DNA from: JAAXGX01 sp965221595
Lineage (GTDB): Bacteria; Acidobacteriota; Vicinamibacteria; Vicinamibacterales; UBA8438
NCBI GenBank assembly: GCA_965221595.1
Contig: OZ244900.1
Span: 1,426,001-1,490,000 of the forward strand
Reading direction: 5' to 3'
Length of the DNA stretch: 64,000 nt
The position numbers and the translations under genes are program-made. The stretch's first letter is position 1, and every line of letters begins with the position of its first letter. A model generated the notes under the pieces. It was not told the origin of the DNA. It worked only from the letters and a program-made list of their open reading frames with translations, and did not search any database. This document shows positions 21,359-31,323 of the stretch, one piece after another.

Positions 21359-21643
21359 ATGCTAGCATGCCGCTTGCCCGTGTCTTCGCCGGTGTCGTTC
21401 AACGCGCTCGTGGTGTCGCTCGCCACGACCGCCGCCGTGCACTTCGGCGATGTCGCCGATCGGGAATCCGGCGTGAAGCCGCCGCCGAATCTCGACGCGG
21501 CCGGTCGCGCCATCGAGTTGCTCGCGCTGCTCAAGGACAAGACCCGCGGGAACCTGACCGCGGACGAAGAGCGTCTCATCCGACAGGTGCTCCACGAGCT
21601 GCAGCAGCGCTACCGCGACGCCCGGCAGGGCGCCGAGTCCTGA
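21359..21643 (+). CDS. DUF1844 family protein
   Basis: The 94-residue product matches the small DUF1844 family: 'FNALVVSLATTAAVHFGD', 'AIELLALLKDKTRGNLTADEE' and 'LHELQQRYRDA'. The function is unknown; it is a soluble, mostly helical protein. In-frame starts exist at 21347 and 21359; the former would overlap the divergent mazG start, so I chose 21359. It is followed three bases later by the metallo-hydrolase gene. Confidence 0.78.
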   Translation: MLACRLPVSSPVSFNALVVSLATTAAVHFGDVADRESGVKPPPNLDAAGRAIELLALLKDKTRGNLTADEERLIRQVLHELQQRYRDARQGAES

Positions 21644-21646
21644 CTC

Positions 21647-22474
21647 GTGCGGGTGACATTTCTGGGGACCGGGACCTCGACCGGCGTTCCGGTCATCGGG
21701 TGCGACTGCGACACGTGCACGTCGGCCGACGCACGCGACCGGCGCTGGCGTCCGTCCGTGCACTTGCGGCTCGACGATGGTCTCTCCGTTCTGGTCGACG
21801 CGTCGCCCGACCTGCGGGCACAGGCGCTGCGGTTCCATGTCGACCGGGTCGACATGATCCTGTTGACCCACAGCCACGCGGACCACGTTCTCGGCCTCGA
21901 TGACGTGCGCATCTACAACTTCCGGCAGGGCGGGGCAGTTCCCTGCTATGGCGATGCCCGCACGCTGGCGGACGTGCGCCGCATGTTCGCGTACGTCTTC
22001 GATCCGGACACACCGCGCGGCGGCGGCCTGCCGCAGCTTGCGTTGTGGGAGCTGTCCGGGCCGTTCTCCGCCGCCGGCCGGACGTTCATTCCGATTCCGC
22101 TCCGGCACGGACGGCGCCCCGTGCTGGGCTACCGCGTCGGGACGTTCGCCTACCTGACTGACTGCAGCGAGATCCCGGCCGTTTCGTGGCCCCTGCTGCG
22201 CGGGCTCGACGTGCTGGTCCTGGACGCGCTGCGGCGCCGGCCGCACAAGACCCACTTCAACCTGGAGGAGGCCGTGGCGGCGGCGCGGCGCATCGGGGCG
22301 GGCCGCACCTGGTTTACGCACATGTCGCACGACCTGCGGCACGCCGACACGTGCGAGCGTCTGCCACCTGGGATGTGCCTGGCCCACGACGGGCTCGTGC
22401 TGGATGCGGACGAGCGCACGAGCGCGGCGACGTGCCGCGCCGCCACGGCCAGCCTCGGGGCGATCGGATTATGA
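21647..22474 (+). CDS. PhnP-like metallo-beta-lactamase-fold hydrolase
   Basis: The 275-residue protein begins 'VRVTFLGTGTSTGVPVIGC' (GTG start at 21647) and has the metal-binding 'THSHADHVLGLDDVRIYN', a Cys-x-Cys-x-x-Cys stretch ('CDCDTC') as in PhnP-like enzymes, and later 'LTDCSEIP', 'LVLDALRRRPHKTHFNLEEA' and 'THMSHDL'. These are phosphodiesterases for cyclic ribose phosphates or related substrates; the real substrate is not shown by the sequence. It sits between the DUF1844 gene and ribF. Confidence 0.85.
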   Translation: MRVTFLGTGTSTGVPVIGCDCDTCTSADARDRRWRPSVHLRLDDGLSVLVDASPDLRAQALRFHVDRVDMILLTHSHADHVLGLDDVRIYNFRQGGAVPCYGDARTLADVRRMFAYVFDPDTPRGGGLPQLALWELSGPFSAAGRTFIPIPLRHGRRPVLGYRVGTFAYLTDCSEIPAVSWPLLRGLDVLVLDALRRRPHKTHFNLEEAVAAARRIGAGRTWFTHMSHDLRHADTCERLPPGMCLAHDGLVLDADERTSAATCRAATASLGAIGL

Positions 22475-22487
22475 TCGAAGGTCGATC

Positions 22488-23426
22488 GTGGACATCATTC
22501 ACCATCCCGACGACTCCTGCCCGCCGCAGTGGTCGCAGACCGTGTTGGCTCTCGGCAACTTCGACGGGCTGCACCGGGGGCATGCGAAGATCGTCGAGCG
22601 GGTGCGCCGGCGCGCGCAGGAGCTGGCCGGGACGGCGGCGGTTCTGACTTTCGATCCGCACCCGCCCCGCGTCGTGCGGCCCGACCGGGCGCCGGCGCTT
22701 CTGATGACGCTCGAGCAGAAGCTCGACTGTCTGGCGCAGGCGGGAATGGACGGGGCGGCGATCGTACGGTTCACGCCCGAGCTGTCGCGCTGGGAGCCCG
22801 AGACGTTCGTGCGCCGCGTGCTGGTGGACTGGCTGCAGGTCGCCGAGGTGTGGGTGGGCGACAACTTCCTGTTCGGCCACGACCGCAGCGGCAACTTCTC
22901 CCTGCTGCGGTCGCTGGGGGCGCGCCTCGGGTTTCGCGTGGAGAAGGTGGCCCCGGTGCGCTACAAGGAGTTCGTCGTCAGCAGCACGCGGATCCGGCGC
23001 CTCGTCGACGACGGCGACGTCGACGAGGCCGGGGCGCTGCTCGGCCACCACTACTACATCGACGGCGAGGTGGTGCCGGGGGCCGGGCGGGGGCACGCGC
23101 AAGGGTTTCCCACAGCGAACCTCCGGACGGAGAACGAGATCCTGCCGCCGGACGGTGTGTACGCGGCGGCCGTCACGTTGGACAGGGTGATTCACCCGGC
23201 GGTGACCAACGTCGGGCTCCGTCCCACGTTCGAGATGAACGGGGAGCGTGTTGTGGAAGCGCACCTGTTCGACTACGAGGACGATCTGTACGGCCGCCAG
23301 TTGCGTCTCGCGTTCATCCGTCGCCTGCGGGGGGAACGGGCCTTTCCCGATGCCCACGCGCTGCGGCGTCAGATCGCGTCGGATTGCGAGGAGGCGCGGG
23401 CCCTCTTCGGCCGCATGTCGCTGTAA
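22488..23426 (+). CDS. ribF: Bifunctional riboflavin kinase / FAD synthetase
   Basis: Converts riboflavin to FMN and FMN to FAD. The GTG at 22488 (MDIIHHPDDSCPPQW) gives 312 residues, the family size; an upstream in-frame ATG at 22404 would overlap the preceding gene. The FAD synthetase half has 'LALGNFDGLHRGHAKIV' and 'WVGDNFLFGHDRSGNF', with 'SSTRIRRLVDDGDV' closing it. The riboflavin kinase half has 'GRGHAQGFPTANLR' and 'DGVYAA'. It supplies flavin for the acyl-CoA dehydrogenase type enzymes of the cell generally. Confidence 0.95.
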   Translation: MDIIHHPDDSCPPQWSQTVLALGNFDGLHRGHAKIVERVRRRAQELAGTAAVLTFDPHPPRVVRPDRAPALLMTLEQKLDCLAQAGMDGAAIVRFTPELSRWEPETFVRRVLVDWLQVAEVWVGDNFLFGHDRSGNFSLLRSLGARLGFRVEKVAPVRYKEFVVSSTRIRRLVDDGDVDEAGALLGHHYYIDGEVVPGAGRGHAQGFPTANLRTENEILPPDGVYAAAVTLDRVIHPAVTNVGLRPTFEMNGERVVEAHLFDYEDDLYGRQLRLAFIRRLRGERAFPDAHALRRQIASDCEEARALFGRMSL

Positions 23427-23436
23427 GTGGTGAAGC

Positions 23437-23790
23437 ATGGTTGAGGGGCAGCCGGCGGATAGCGGACCGTTGCGACTCGAGCTGCGGGTTCCCTGCGACC
23501 TGCGGTTCCAATCCCTGCTGGCGATGATGTGCGAGCGGATGGTGAGCTATGTCGGCTACCCGCGAGTCGAGGCCAGAACGGTGGCCGAGGCGGTGGTGCA
23601 GGCCACCGCCGGCGCGTTCGGCGAGAGCGGGCCGCAGGCGCAGGCGAGCCTGAGCCTGAGCTTCGCAACCAGCGATCGGGAAATGGAGATTCGCGTCCAC
23701 TACGTCTGTGACGACGAGGCCCGCCGGCCCGGGCAGCCGGGCACCGAGTGCTGCACGCTGACCCGGCCTCTGCCGGATCGGGTGTCCTAG
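23437..23790 (+). CDS. Small hypothetical protein, possibly degenerate anti-sigma-type ATPase fold
   Basis: A 117-residue soluble protein starting MVEGQPADSGPLRLELRVP. Its spacing ('LRFQSLLAMMCERMVSYVGY', then 'VAEAVVQATAGAF') resembles the first half of histidine kinase-like ATPases of the anti-sigma (SpoIIAB) type, but the N-box asparagine is absent and the rest is short, so nucleotide binding is doubtful. The codon pattern and the tight fit between ribF (10 bases) and cysS (13 bases) support it as a real gene. I cannot assign a function. Confidence 0.6.
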   Translation: MVEGQPADSGPLRLELRVPCDLRFQSLLAMMCERMVSYVGYPRVEARTVAEAVVQATAGAFGESGPQAQASLSLSFATSDREMEIRVHYVCDDEARRPGQPGTECCTLTRPLPDRVS

Positions 23791-23803
23791 GTCCGCTGCT
23801 GCC

Positions 23804-25219
<1,416 letters not shown>

Positions 25220-25271
25220 GTCCGGTCCACCCGGCCTCGCGTCGGGCCGAATTCTTGCAATATTCGTCCGG

Positions 25272-25646
25272 GTGCCGACCCAGCATCAGGCGGACCTCGG
25301 CAGGCAGGGCGAGGAGCTGGCCTGCCGCGAGCTGCGCCGCCGGGGGTATGCAATTCTTGCCCGCGGCTACCGCACGCGCCACGGAGAAATCGACATCGTG
25401 GCGAAGGACGACGGCGTACTCGTCTTCGTCGAGGTCAAGGCCCGTTCGGACCAGCGCTTTGGCGGGCCGTTGGCGGCAGTCACGCGCCTGAAGCAGCGCA
25501 AGCTGACGCGTATGGCCCTCGACTACCTCTCCCGCAGCCGGACCGTCGGCGTTCCCTGCCGCTTCGACATCGTGGCGGTCGACCTGGGAGAGGGGCCGCC
25601 GCGCGTCGAGGTGGTCACCGACGCCTTCTTCGCGCCCGGCCGTTGA
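25272..25646 (+). CDS. YraN (UPF0102) family nuclease-fold protein
   Basis: The 124-residue protein (GTG start at 25272) shows 'GRQGEELACRELRRRGYAIL', 'TRHGEIDIVAKDDGVLVFVEVKARS' and 'RFDIVAVDLGEG'. The E-x-D and E-V-K residues form the PD-(D/E)xK restriction endonuclease-like core of this family. The cellular role of YraN proteins is not settled; a function in DNA processing is suspected. Confidence 0.88.
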   Translation: MPTQHQADLGRQGEELACRELRRRGYAILARGYRTRHGEIDIVAKDDGVLVFVEVKARSDQRFGGPLAAVTRLKQRKLTRMALDYLSRSRTVGVPCRFDIVAVDLGEGPPRVEVVTDAFFAPGR

Positions 25647-25744
25647 GCGGGCGCGGGCGCCGGCTTGATGCAGGGCCGGCCCCATGGTACGCTGTCTACT
25701 GGCGGGCAGCGCACGCCGCAGCAGCGGCGCGGGCTGCGGAGCGA

Positions 25745-25819
25745 GCGGGAATAACTCAGTGGTAGAGTGCGACCTTGCCAAGGTCGAAGTCGCGGGTTCG
25801 AATCCCGTTTCCCGCTCCA
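25745..25819 (+). tRNA. tRNA-Gly (anticodon GCC), CCA encoded
   Basis: Cloverleaf is complete: acceptor GCGGGAA pairs with TTCCCGC, the anticodon loop is CTTGCCAAG-like with GCC, the T arm contains GGTTCGAAT, and the 3' CCA is encoded at 25817-25819. It decodes GGC and GGT. It follows the YraN gene by about 100 bases and precedes tRNA-Cys by 32 bases, so both are probably one transcript. Confidence 0.97.
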
Positions 25820-25851
25820 TTCGTTCTTCCCGCCGCCGACTTCCCACCTTC

Positions 25852-25925
<74 letters not shown>

Positions 25926-26089
25926 GTCAACTCCGCCGGCCCGGGCGTGCTGACCGGTGCTGCGGCGGCCGCCGCAGCCCGTCCCCGGGCGCCTGGCGAG
26001 GGCCCGCCCGCGGGCGGGCGGCAAACGGCCCGATCGCGCGTATACTCACGCAGTTTTCGGTTTTTCTCCGGTACTCCAGAGGGGGGCAC

Positions 26090-27847
26090 ATGTCTGCCAG
26101 CAGGAGGCTCGTCGCGGTCGGCTTGTCGTTGCTCTTCGCGGCGCCCGCCGCGGCCCAGTCCGGCGACGACTTCGTACCCGTCACGGACGCGATGCTGGAG
26201 GAGCCGGCCCCGGGCGACTGGCTGAGCTGGCGCCGCAGGACCGACGGCTGGGGCTACAGCCCCCTCGACCAGGTCGACCGCGGCAACGTGGCCGACCTGC
26301 GCCTGGTCTGGTCGCGTGCCCTGTCCCCGGGCAGTCAGGAAGGGACGCCCCTGGTCTACGACGGCGTCATGTACATGCCGAATCCGCGCGACGTCATCCA
26401 GGCCCTCGACGCGGTCACGGGTGACCTGCTCTGGGAGCATCGCCGCCCGCAGCCGGACGACCTCGCCGAGTTCGTCACCATCGGTACGACGACCAACCGC
26501 AACATCGCCATCTACGACCGGCTGATCATCAACACCAGCACCGACGACCACATCTTCGCGCTGGATGCCGCCACCGGCCGCCAGGTCTGGGAGACGCAAA
26601 TCCTCGACTACCAGGTGCACCCGGCCCATCAGACTTCCGGTCCGATCATCGCGGGCGGCCGGGTGGTCTCCGGCCGCGGCTGCATGCCGGCCGGCGGCCC
26701 GGAGGCCTGCGTCATCACCGCGCACGATCCGTTGACGGGCCGCGAGCTGTGGCGTACCCAACTGATTCCGGCACCCGGCGAGCCCGGCTACGAGACGTGG
26801 GGCGATGTGCCCTACGAGCAGCGGGGCCACGTCGGCTCGTGGATGCCGCCCGCCTACGATCCCGAGCTCGACCTCGTCTACGTCGGCACGTCCGTAACCT
26901 CGCCGGCCCCGAAGTTCATGCTCGGCGGTGCGGAGAACACGCACCTGTACCACAACTCGACGCTCGCGCTGGACGCGGACACCGGCGAGATCGTCTGGCA
27001 CTATCAGCACCTGAACGACCACTGGGACCTCGATCATCCCTTCGAGCGTCTGCTGGTCGACACGGCTGTGGCACCGGATGCCGGCGCGGTGAGCTGGATC
27101 AACCCGCGGCTGCTGCCGGGCGAGCGCCGCCGGGTGGTCACCGGCATCCCGGGCAAGACGGGGGTGGTCTACACGCTCGACCGCGAGACCGGGGAGTTCC
27201 TGTGGGCCACACCGACCATCACCCAGAACGTCATCAGCGACATCGACGGCGCGACGGGCGCCGTGACGGAGAACGCCGAGCTCATCTTTTCGAGCCTGGG
27301 CCAACAGGTCCTCGCGTGCCCCACCTACCACGGTGGCAAGGACTGGGAGGCCGGCGCCTACAGCCCCCTGACAAACACCATGTACATGCCCCTGCGCAAC
27401 ACCTGCGGGCGGATGCTGGCCGGCAGCGCCGGCAGCGAGGAGAATCTGGCCGTCGAGCTGTACGCGCTCATCGTTCGCCACCAGCTCACGCCCGGCGAGG
27501 ACCAGCTCGGCATAGTGCAGGCCATCTCGGCCGAGACCGGCGCGACGCGCTGGACCTACCGGCAGCGGGCCGCCACCATGTCGGTCATGGCCACCGGCGG
27601 CGGCCTCGTCGTCTTCGGCGACGTCAACGGCCGCTTCCGCGCGCTCGACCACGAGACCGGCGCCGTGCTCTGGGAGATCAACCTCGGGTCGTCGATCAGC
27701 GGCTTCCCCATGACCTACGCCGTCGACGGCCGCCAGTACGTCGCCATCAGCACGGGTCCATCCGGCAACGCGCAGGCGTTCGCCCTGCTGACCCCCGAGC
27801 TGCGCCCCAGCATCGGCAACAACCTGTTCGTCTTCGCACTGCCTTGA
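26090..27847 (+). CDS. Secreted PQQ-type beta-propeller dehydrogenase (first copy)
   Basis: Start at 26090 is set by a GGGGGG ribosome site and a signal peptide (MSASRRLVAVGLSLLFAAPAAAQ). The 585-residue product is an eight-bladed propeller of the methanol/ethanol dehydrogenase type, with blade-end motifs such as 'ALDAVTGDLLWEHRR', 'AISAETGATRWTYRQ' and 'ALDHETGAVLWEINL', plus 'DHWDLDHPFERLLVD'. Such enzymes oxidise alcohols or aldehydes in the periplasm with PQQ. I see no C-terminal CxxCH heme domain, so electrons would need a separate cytochrome. It is a paralogue of 39315-41129; both keep 'PGEYS'-like positions and 'VTGIPGKTG'. Substrate unknown. Confidence 0.85.
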   Translation: MSASRRLVAVGLSLLFAAPAAAQSGDDFVPVTDAMLEEPAPGDWLSWRRRTDGWGYSPLDQVDRGNVADLRLVWSRALSPGSQEGTPLVYDGVMYMPNPRDVIQALDAVTGDLLWEHRRPQPDDLAEFVTIGTTTNRNIAIYDRLIINTSTDDHIFALDAATGRQVWETQILDYQVHPAHQTSGPIIAGGRVVSGRGCMPAGGPEACVITAHDPLTGRELWRTQLIPAPGEPGYETWGDVPYEQRGHVGSWMPPAYDPELDLVYVGTSVTSPAPKFMLGGAENTHLYHNSTLALDADTGEIVWHYQHLNDHWDLDHPFERLLVDTAVAPDAGAVSWINPRLLPGERRRVVTGIPGKTGVVYTLDRETGEFLWATPTITQNVISDIDGATGAVTENAELIFSSLGQQVLACPTYHGGKDWEAGAYSPLTNTMYMPLRNTCGRMLAGSAGSEENLAVELYALIVRHQLTPGEDQLGIVQAISAETGATRWTYRQRAATMSVMATGGGLVVFGDVNGRFRALDHETGAVLWEINLGSSISGFPMTYAVDGRQYVAISTGPSGNAQAFALLTPELRPSIGNNLFVFALP

Positions 27848-28815
27848 CAACCCACAGCGTCACACTTCTGCGCTGTGCCATCCCCGCGCTGAGTGCGGCT
27901 GCATTCGTGGCGGCGGCGTGCAGCGGCGACGCGTTGACGCCCACGGCGCCGTCGGGAGTGCCGGCGGCGCCGGGTCTAACGGCGGCCGGCCCCGACGTCA
28001 GCCTGTTCCTGTCCGGAGCGCTGGCCAGGGGTGTCACGACAGAGCCCTGCACCTTGTCCGGCGGCACCGCGACCACCTGCTACCGGATCACGGTAGCCGG
28101 TCTGCCGGTCGATCACGCAGTCGGACCGTTCTGCCCGCCGACCACGTCGTCGACTGCCGCGCAGGGGGGCATCTGGTTCGATGGCGCCGGCCTGTACGAC
28201 GTGGACGGCGAGTTCATTACGGGGCTCGCGTCGCTCTACGGCGACGACAACTGGCGCCTCTACGACGAGAACGGGAATGTCAACGTCACCAATACCAGAG
28301 AAGCCTTCGAAGGCGCGGCCAGACCCAATGTCGCCCCGGAGTACCGGAACCACTGCGTAGAGGGCCGCGTCGCCTGGCTCCCCGGTGGCCAGCCGGTCAC
28401 CACGACGGTGCTGATCCCGACCCGCCCCGTGGCCGCCGCCGCGCCGACGAGCAATGCGCGGTTCCTCGGCGTCACGCTCAACGGGGTACGCATCGACGGC
28501 AGTGCGCCGGTGAGGGACATCCTGAGCGCCTATACCATTGCCGCCTTCGACGACTGCGGCGGGCATTTCAACCCATTCGAGGGCTATCACGTGCATGCTG
28601 CGATGGGTTGTTCCGGCGTCGAGGTCGCCGGCCACGGCCGCCACTTCGCCTATGCGCTCGACGGCTACGCCCTCTTCACCCCGGTCGCGGCCGCGAACGA
28701 TCTCGACCGGTGTGGCGGCCACGACAGCGACCTGCTCGGCTATCACTACCACGCGGCCCCGGCGGCCGAGAACCTGGTGGTGCGGTGCTTCACGGGTGAG
28801 ATTGCCCGGCAGTAG
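27844..28815 (+). CDS. YHYH-domain lipoprotein
   Basis: TTG at 27844 overlaps the stop of the dehydrogenase (TTGA) and opens directly onto a lipoprotein signal ('IPALSAAAFVAAACSGD', lipobox AAAC), so this non-ATG start is well supported; product 323 residues. The C-terminal domain contains 'GYHVHAAMGCS', 'YALDGYALF' and 'GGHDSDLLGYHYHAAP', the histidine-rich YHYH signature of proteins often encoded beside PQQ enzymes. It is probably membrane-anchored in the periplasm and metal-binding; no enzymatic role is known. Confidence 0.8.
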   Translation: MTTHSVTLLRCAIPALSAAAFVAAACSGDALTPTAPSGVPAAPGLTAAGPDVSLFLSGALARGVTTEPCTLSGGTATTCYRITVAGLPVDHAVGPFCPPTTSSTAAQGGIWFDGAGLYDVDGEFITGLASLYGDDNWRLYDENGNVNVTNTREAFEGAARPNVAPEYRNHCVEGRVAWLPGGQPVTTTVLIPTRPVAAAAPTSNARFLGVTLNGVRIDGSAPVRDILSAYTIAAFDDCGGHFNPFEGYHVHAAMGCSGVEVAGHGRHFAYALDGYALFTPVAAANDLDRCGGHDSDLLGYHYHAAPAAENLVVRCFTGEIARQ

Positions 28816-28979
28816 CTCTGGCAGCCCGCCGGCTGGACGACACTGGTCTCGCAAGGGACACAGATGAGGATCGTCACCGACGTCGTCAAGACCTGTGGAC
28901 CAGGCTCGACCTCGAGCGGGGCGTCAATCGTCTGCAGACCGAGATCGATCGGATCGAAAACGAACTCAGGTCGGCGGTC

Positions 28980-29438
28980 GTGATCAGCGGCGAACGAGAG
29001 GCAGGCCCGGATGCCTTCGCGCGTCAGGTTCGGGAAGTCCCGGAGGAGAGTTTCCTCGGACGCCAGGTAGTCGAGCACGTCGGAGACCGTCACGTGCAGG
29101 CTACGGATGCTGACACTCACTCAATGGTAAACGCCGCGTGGACCCACTACAAGATGCGCGTGAACTGGTGGCACCGCAACGTCACACAGTACGCCACCAC
29201 TTGGGCGGTAGTAGTCGCCCTCCTGCTTGGCTTTGTCTCTCTGGGCCTGTCTCTGTGGCAGGGCAAGTCGAGATGGCAGCGGGATTTACCTCATGAAGCG
29301 CCGCCGCCGAGTGAGCTCTTGTTCGGCGTACGGGCTGGTCATGAGGCAATTCAGGGGTCGGGTTCGGCTGGTAATGGCTCAGTCGGGTCTCGACGCCCGT
29401 CGGTGGGCTCAGCTCGTGCATCGCTTGTCTGGAGTTGA
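28980..29438 (+). CDS. Doubtful small membrane protein or remnant
   Basis: Open frame of 152 codons whose middle part 'THYKMRVNWWHRNVTQYATT' and following 'WAVVVALLLGFVSLGLSLWQ' look like a genuine linker plus one transmembrane helix. The same frame stays open upstream with a coiled-coil-like stretch ('RLDLERGVNRLQTEIDRIEN', from about 28890) but no standard start codon. The part antisense to the DUF433 remnant is not protein-like. It could be a gene disrupted by that remnant. Function unknown. Confidence 0.25.
   Translation: MISGEREAGPDAFARQVREVPEESFLGRQVVEHVGDRHVQATDADTHSMVNAAWTHYKMRVNWWHRNVTQYATTWAVVVALLLGFVSLGLSLWQGKSRWQRDLPHEAPPPSELLFGVRAGHEAIQGSGSAGNGSVGSRRPSVGSARASLVWS
28986..29120 (-). 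pseudogene. DUF433-type antitoxin remnant
   Basis: The reverse strand encodes 'VTVSDVLDYLASEETLLRDF' followed by 'PNLTREGIRACLSFAADHDR', an unmistakable DUF433 core (VapB-like antitoxin family: TVxDVLxYLA, DFPxLTRExIRACLxFAAD). The usual N-terminal third is missing, two or three residues are lost after 'YLAS', and no PIN toxin partner follows. The frame continues into unrelated sequence up to about 28746. I read this as a decayed antitoxin gene. Confidence 0.6.
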
Positions 29439-29700
29439 TCTTTGAACGGTTGATGAAGATGATGGTGATGACTGTGGGCGCCGCAGAATCCACGGCCGGG
29501 CGCTGGCGGCCCCCAACGGAAACGGGGCGGCGTGTCTCACACGCGAAGCGACCGGGGTTGCTCAGCAACCATGCTTGGCGTATAGGGCTCGGATGGCTCG
29601 GACGGCTCTCACCGCTGCCCCTGTCCGGAAGTACGCCAGACCCGCCGATGGCCGGAGCGCTGGGCAGTGGCCGTGTCCGGGATTTTGGAAAATCTGACCG

Positions 29701-30009
29701 ATGCTTGACACGCACGCTGTCGCCCGATCACTGACTGCTGTCGACTTCACGCCGGCTCAGGCGGACGCCCTCACGGACGCCCTGAGGTTGGTCGTCGAAC
29801 ACGGCAATCACGTGACGACCGACCAGTTCAAGGCTGGCCTGACCGAGATGCGCGCCGAGCTGCGCACCGAAATCGCGGGGGTACGCACCGAGATGGCGAA
29901 CCTCGATACGCGGTTGTCGACCCGGATCAGCGCTGCGGAGACCCGCCTGACGTGGCGCATGCTCGGTATCGCCGGGCTCGTCATCGCGGCGCTTCGCCTG
30001 CTCGGTTGA
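29701..30009 (+). CDS. DUF1640-like coiled-coil protein with C-terminal membrane anchor
   Basis: A 102-residue protein starting MLDTHAVARSLTAVDFTPAQ. Layout: N-terminal 'DTHAVARSLTAVDFTPAQADAL' typical of DUF1640/CCDC90-like proteins, a central coiled coil ('MRAELRTEIAGVRTEMANLD'), and one C-terminal transmembrane helix ('MLGIAGLVIAALRLLG'). Such small proteins are often found near mobile or toxin-antitoxin loci; no function is established. Confidence 0.65.
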   Translation: MLDTHAVARSLTAVDFTPAQADALTDALRLVVEHGNHVTTDQFKAGLTEMRAELRTEIAGVRTEMANLDTRLSTRISAAETRLTWRMLGIAGLVIAALRLLG

Positions 30010-30111
30010 GGGCGAGGTTACTCAGGCCGCACGTCGCCGCACTTGCCGATGCCGCCGGGACGACCCGAGCGGCGCACACACGACGCGGGGTGGTCACGCT
30101 CGAGCGAGGGG

Positions 30112-30216
30112 CGCGAGTTCCTTGCGGTCCACAACGCCACCGGCCGGCCTTTTCGTGTGGACGAAGTCGGCCGACGAGATCCTGGCGAGCATCGCTCGTT
30201 TCGCCACCGACCGCGC
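30112..30216 (+). pseudogene. IS630-type transposase C-terminal remnant, frameshifted
   Basis: Two frames joined at about 30148-30152 read 'FLAVHNATGRP' then 'FVWTKSADEILASIARF', the characteristic C-terminal tail of IS630-family (Tc1/mariner-like) transposases ('..YN....RPFVWTKTADEIL..IARFC'). A run ccttttc marks a one-base frameshift. Nothing of the catalytic DDE core is seen upstream, so this is a relic of an insertion sequence. Confidence 0.65.
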
Positions 30217-30301
30217 GCTGCCTACGCGGGGTAGTACTCTCGTGAAGCACTGTTACAGGACACTGGCTCGCGCCGGTGGTACGCAGCAATAGGAGTTGTC
30301 G

Positions 30302-31237
30302 ATGAACGTTCGTCTCGCGCTTCGGTTCCTCTTCCCGCTCGCTACAGCGATTGGCATGGCGATCACGCCCGCCGCCGCGCAGGAGCGGCCGTGGTACGTC
30401 GGCATCGATGTGGGTATCGCGCGGGCCGACGGGCTGGTCCAGAGCGCTTCCGGCATCCGAACCCCGACGCGGTGCGATCCGTGGCTCTACGCTGGCACGG
30501 GGTTTCAGGCGCCGACCGATGCGGGTTGCCGGCCGGAGGAGGGTCGGTGGTGGTGGAGCGATCTCGCGCCGGGGACCGGGCTCACGGGCGCCGTTCGCGT
30601 CGGGCGGGCGTTCGACCGGTTGCGGGTGGAGGCTGAGGTGCTCCACAGGAGTCACGGCGGCGACCGCGCGATCGTGAGCGCGGGCGGGCAGGACCTGGCC
30701 GATCCGGGCGTCGACTCCCAATGGAACCCGCTCGCCCCGCCGTCGGCCGCCATCGCCGACTTCCGCGCCACGCAGGCGTTCGTGAACGCGTACTGGGACT
30801 TTCGGAACGCGTCGCGCGTGACGCCCTTCGCGGGCGTGGGCGTCGGCTGGGCCTGGACGGGGTTCGACTTCAGCAACCGGTGGATTCGCAAGACGGTGGC
30901 CCAGGGCTATCTGGACATCCGCTACACGACCGACTGGCCGGAAGCCGCCAAGCGGGCGGCGGCAGGCACCATCAGTCTGATGGACGCGAGCATCAGCGGT
31001 CGGCAGTTCGGCTGGCAGGTGCCGGTGGGGGTCGACTACGCCGCGACCGACCGCGTGTCGTTCGTCGGCACGGTGCGCTGGGCGCAGTTCGCCGACCTGC
31101 AGGAGGATGTGACGTTCATCGTCAACCGCAGCCACGAGCCGGTGCAGCCCGACGGCTCGACTCCGTACTCGAGGCTCCTCGATTTCGAGGGGCTGGGGTA
31201 CTGGGCCGCGACGATCGGGCTCCGCTACCGCTTCTGA
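30302..31237 (+). CDS. Outer-membrane beta-barrel protein
   Basis: ATG at 30302 follows AGGAG by six bases. The 311-residue product has a signal peptide (MNVRLALRFLFPLATAIGMA, cleavage after AAAQ), then alternating aromatic beta strands ('PWYVGIDVGIARADG', 'TPFAGVGVGWAWTGFDF', 'QVPVGVDYAATDRVSFVGT') and ends 'YWAATIGLRYRF' with the terminal aromatic residue used by the BAM machinery. It is probably a small porin-like or adhesin-type barrel; no specific family is recognised. Confidence 0.75.
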   Translation: MNVRLALRFLFPLATAIGMAITPAAAQERPWYVGIDVGIARADGLVQSASGIRTPTRCDPWLYAGTGFQAPTDAGCRPEEGRWWWSDLAPGTGLTGAVRVGRAFDRLRVEAEVLHRSHGGDRAIVSAGGQDLADPGVDSQWNPLAPPSAAIADFRATQAFVNAYWDFRNASRVTPFAGVGVGWAWTGFDFSNRWIRKTVAQGYLDIRYTTDWPEAAKRAAAGTISLMDASISGRQFGWQVPVGVDYAATDRVSFVGTVRWAQFADLQEDVTFIVNRSHEPVQPDGSTPYSRLLDFEGLGYWAATIGLRYRF

Positions 31238-31323
31238 AGGGTTTCCATCCCTCGTCGCGCCTTGCCAGGCGGGCGCCTCGCCCGTCTCGGTGCGCCGCGG
31301 GGTTTCACCACGGGCTGCCAGGC

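Larger units (their letters stand above)
28816..29700. other. Gene-poor decayed stretch between the YHYH gene and the DUF1640-like gene
   Basis: About 885 bases without a confidently intact gene. It holds a DUF433 remnant on the reverse strand, a forward open frame with one transmembrane helix, a GGTTGCT-c-AGCAACC inverted repeat around 29557-29571, and a GATTTT-gg-AAAATC inverted repeat at 29681-29694 just before the next start codon. I see no RNA gene. Confidence 0.6.
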
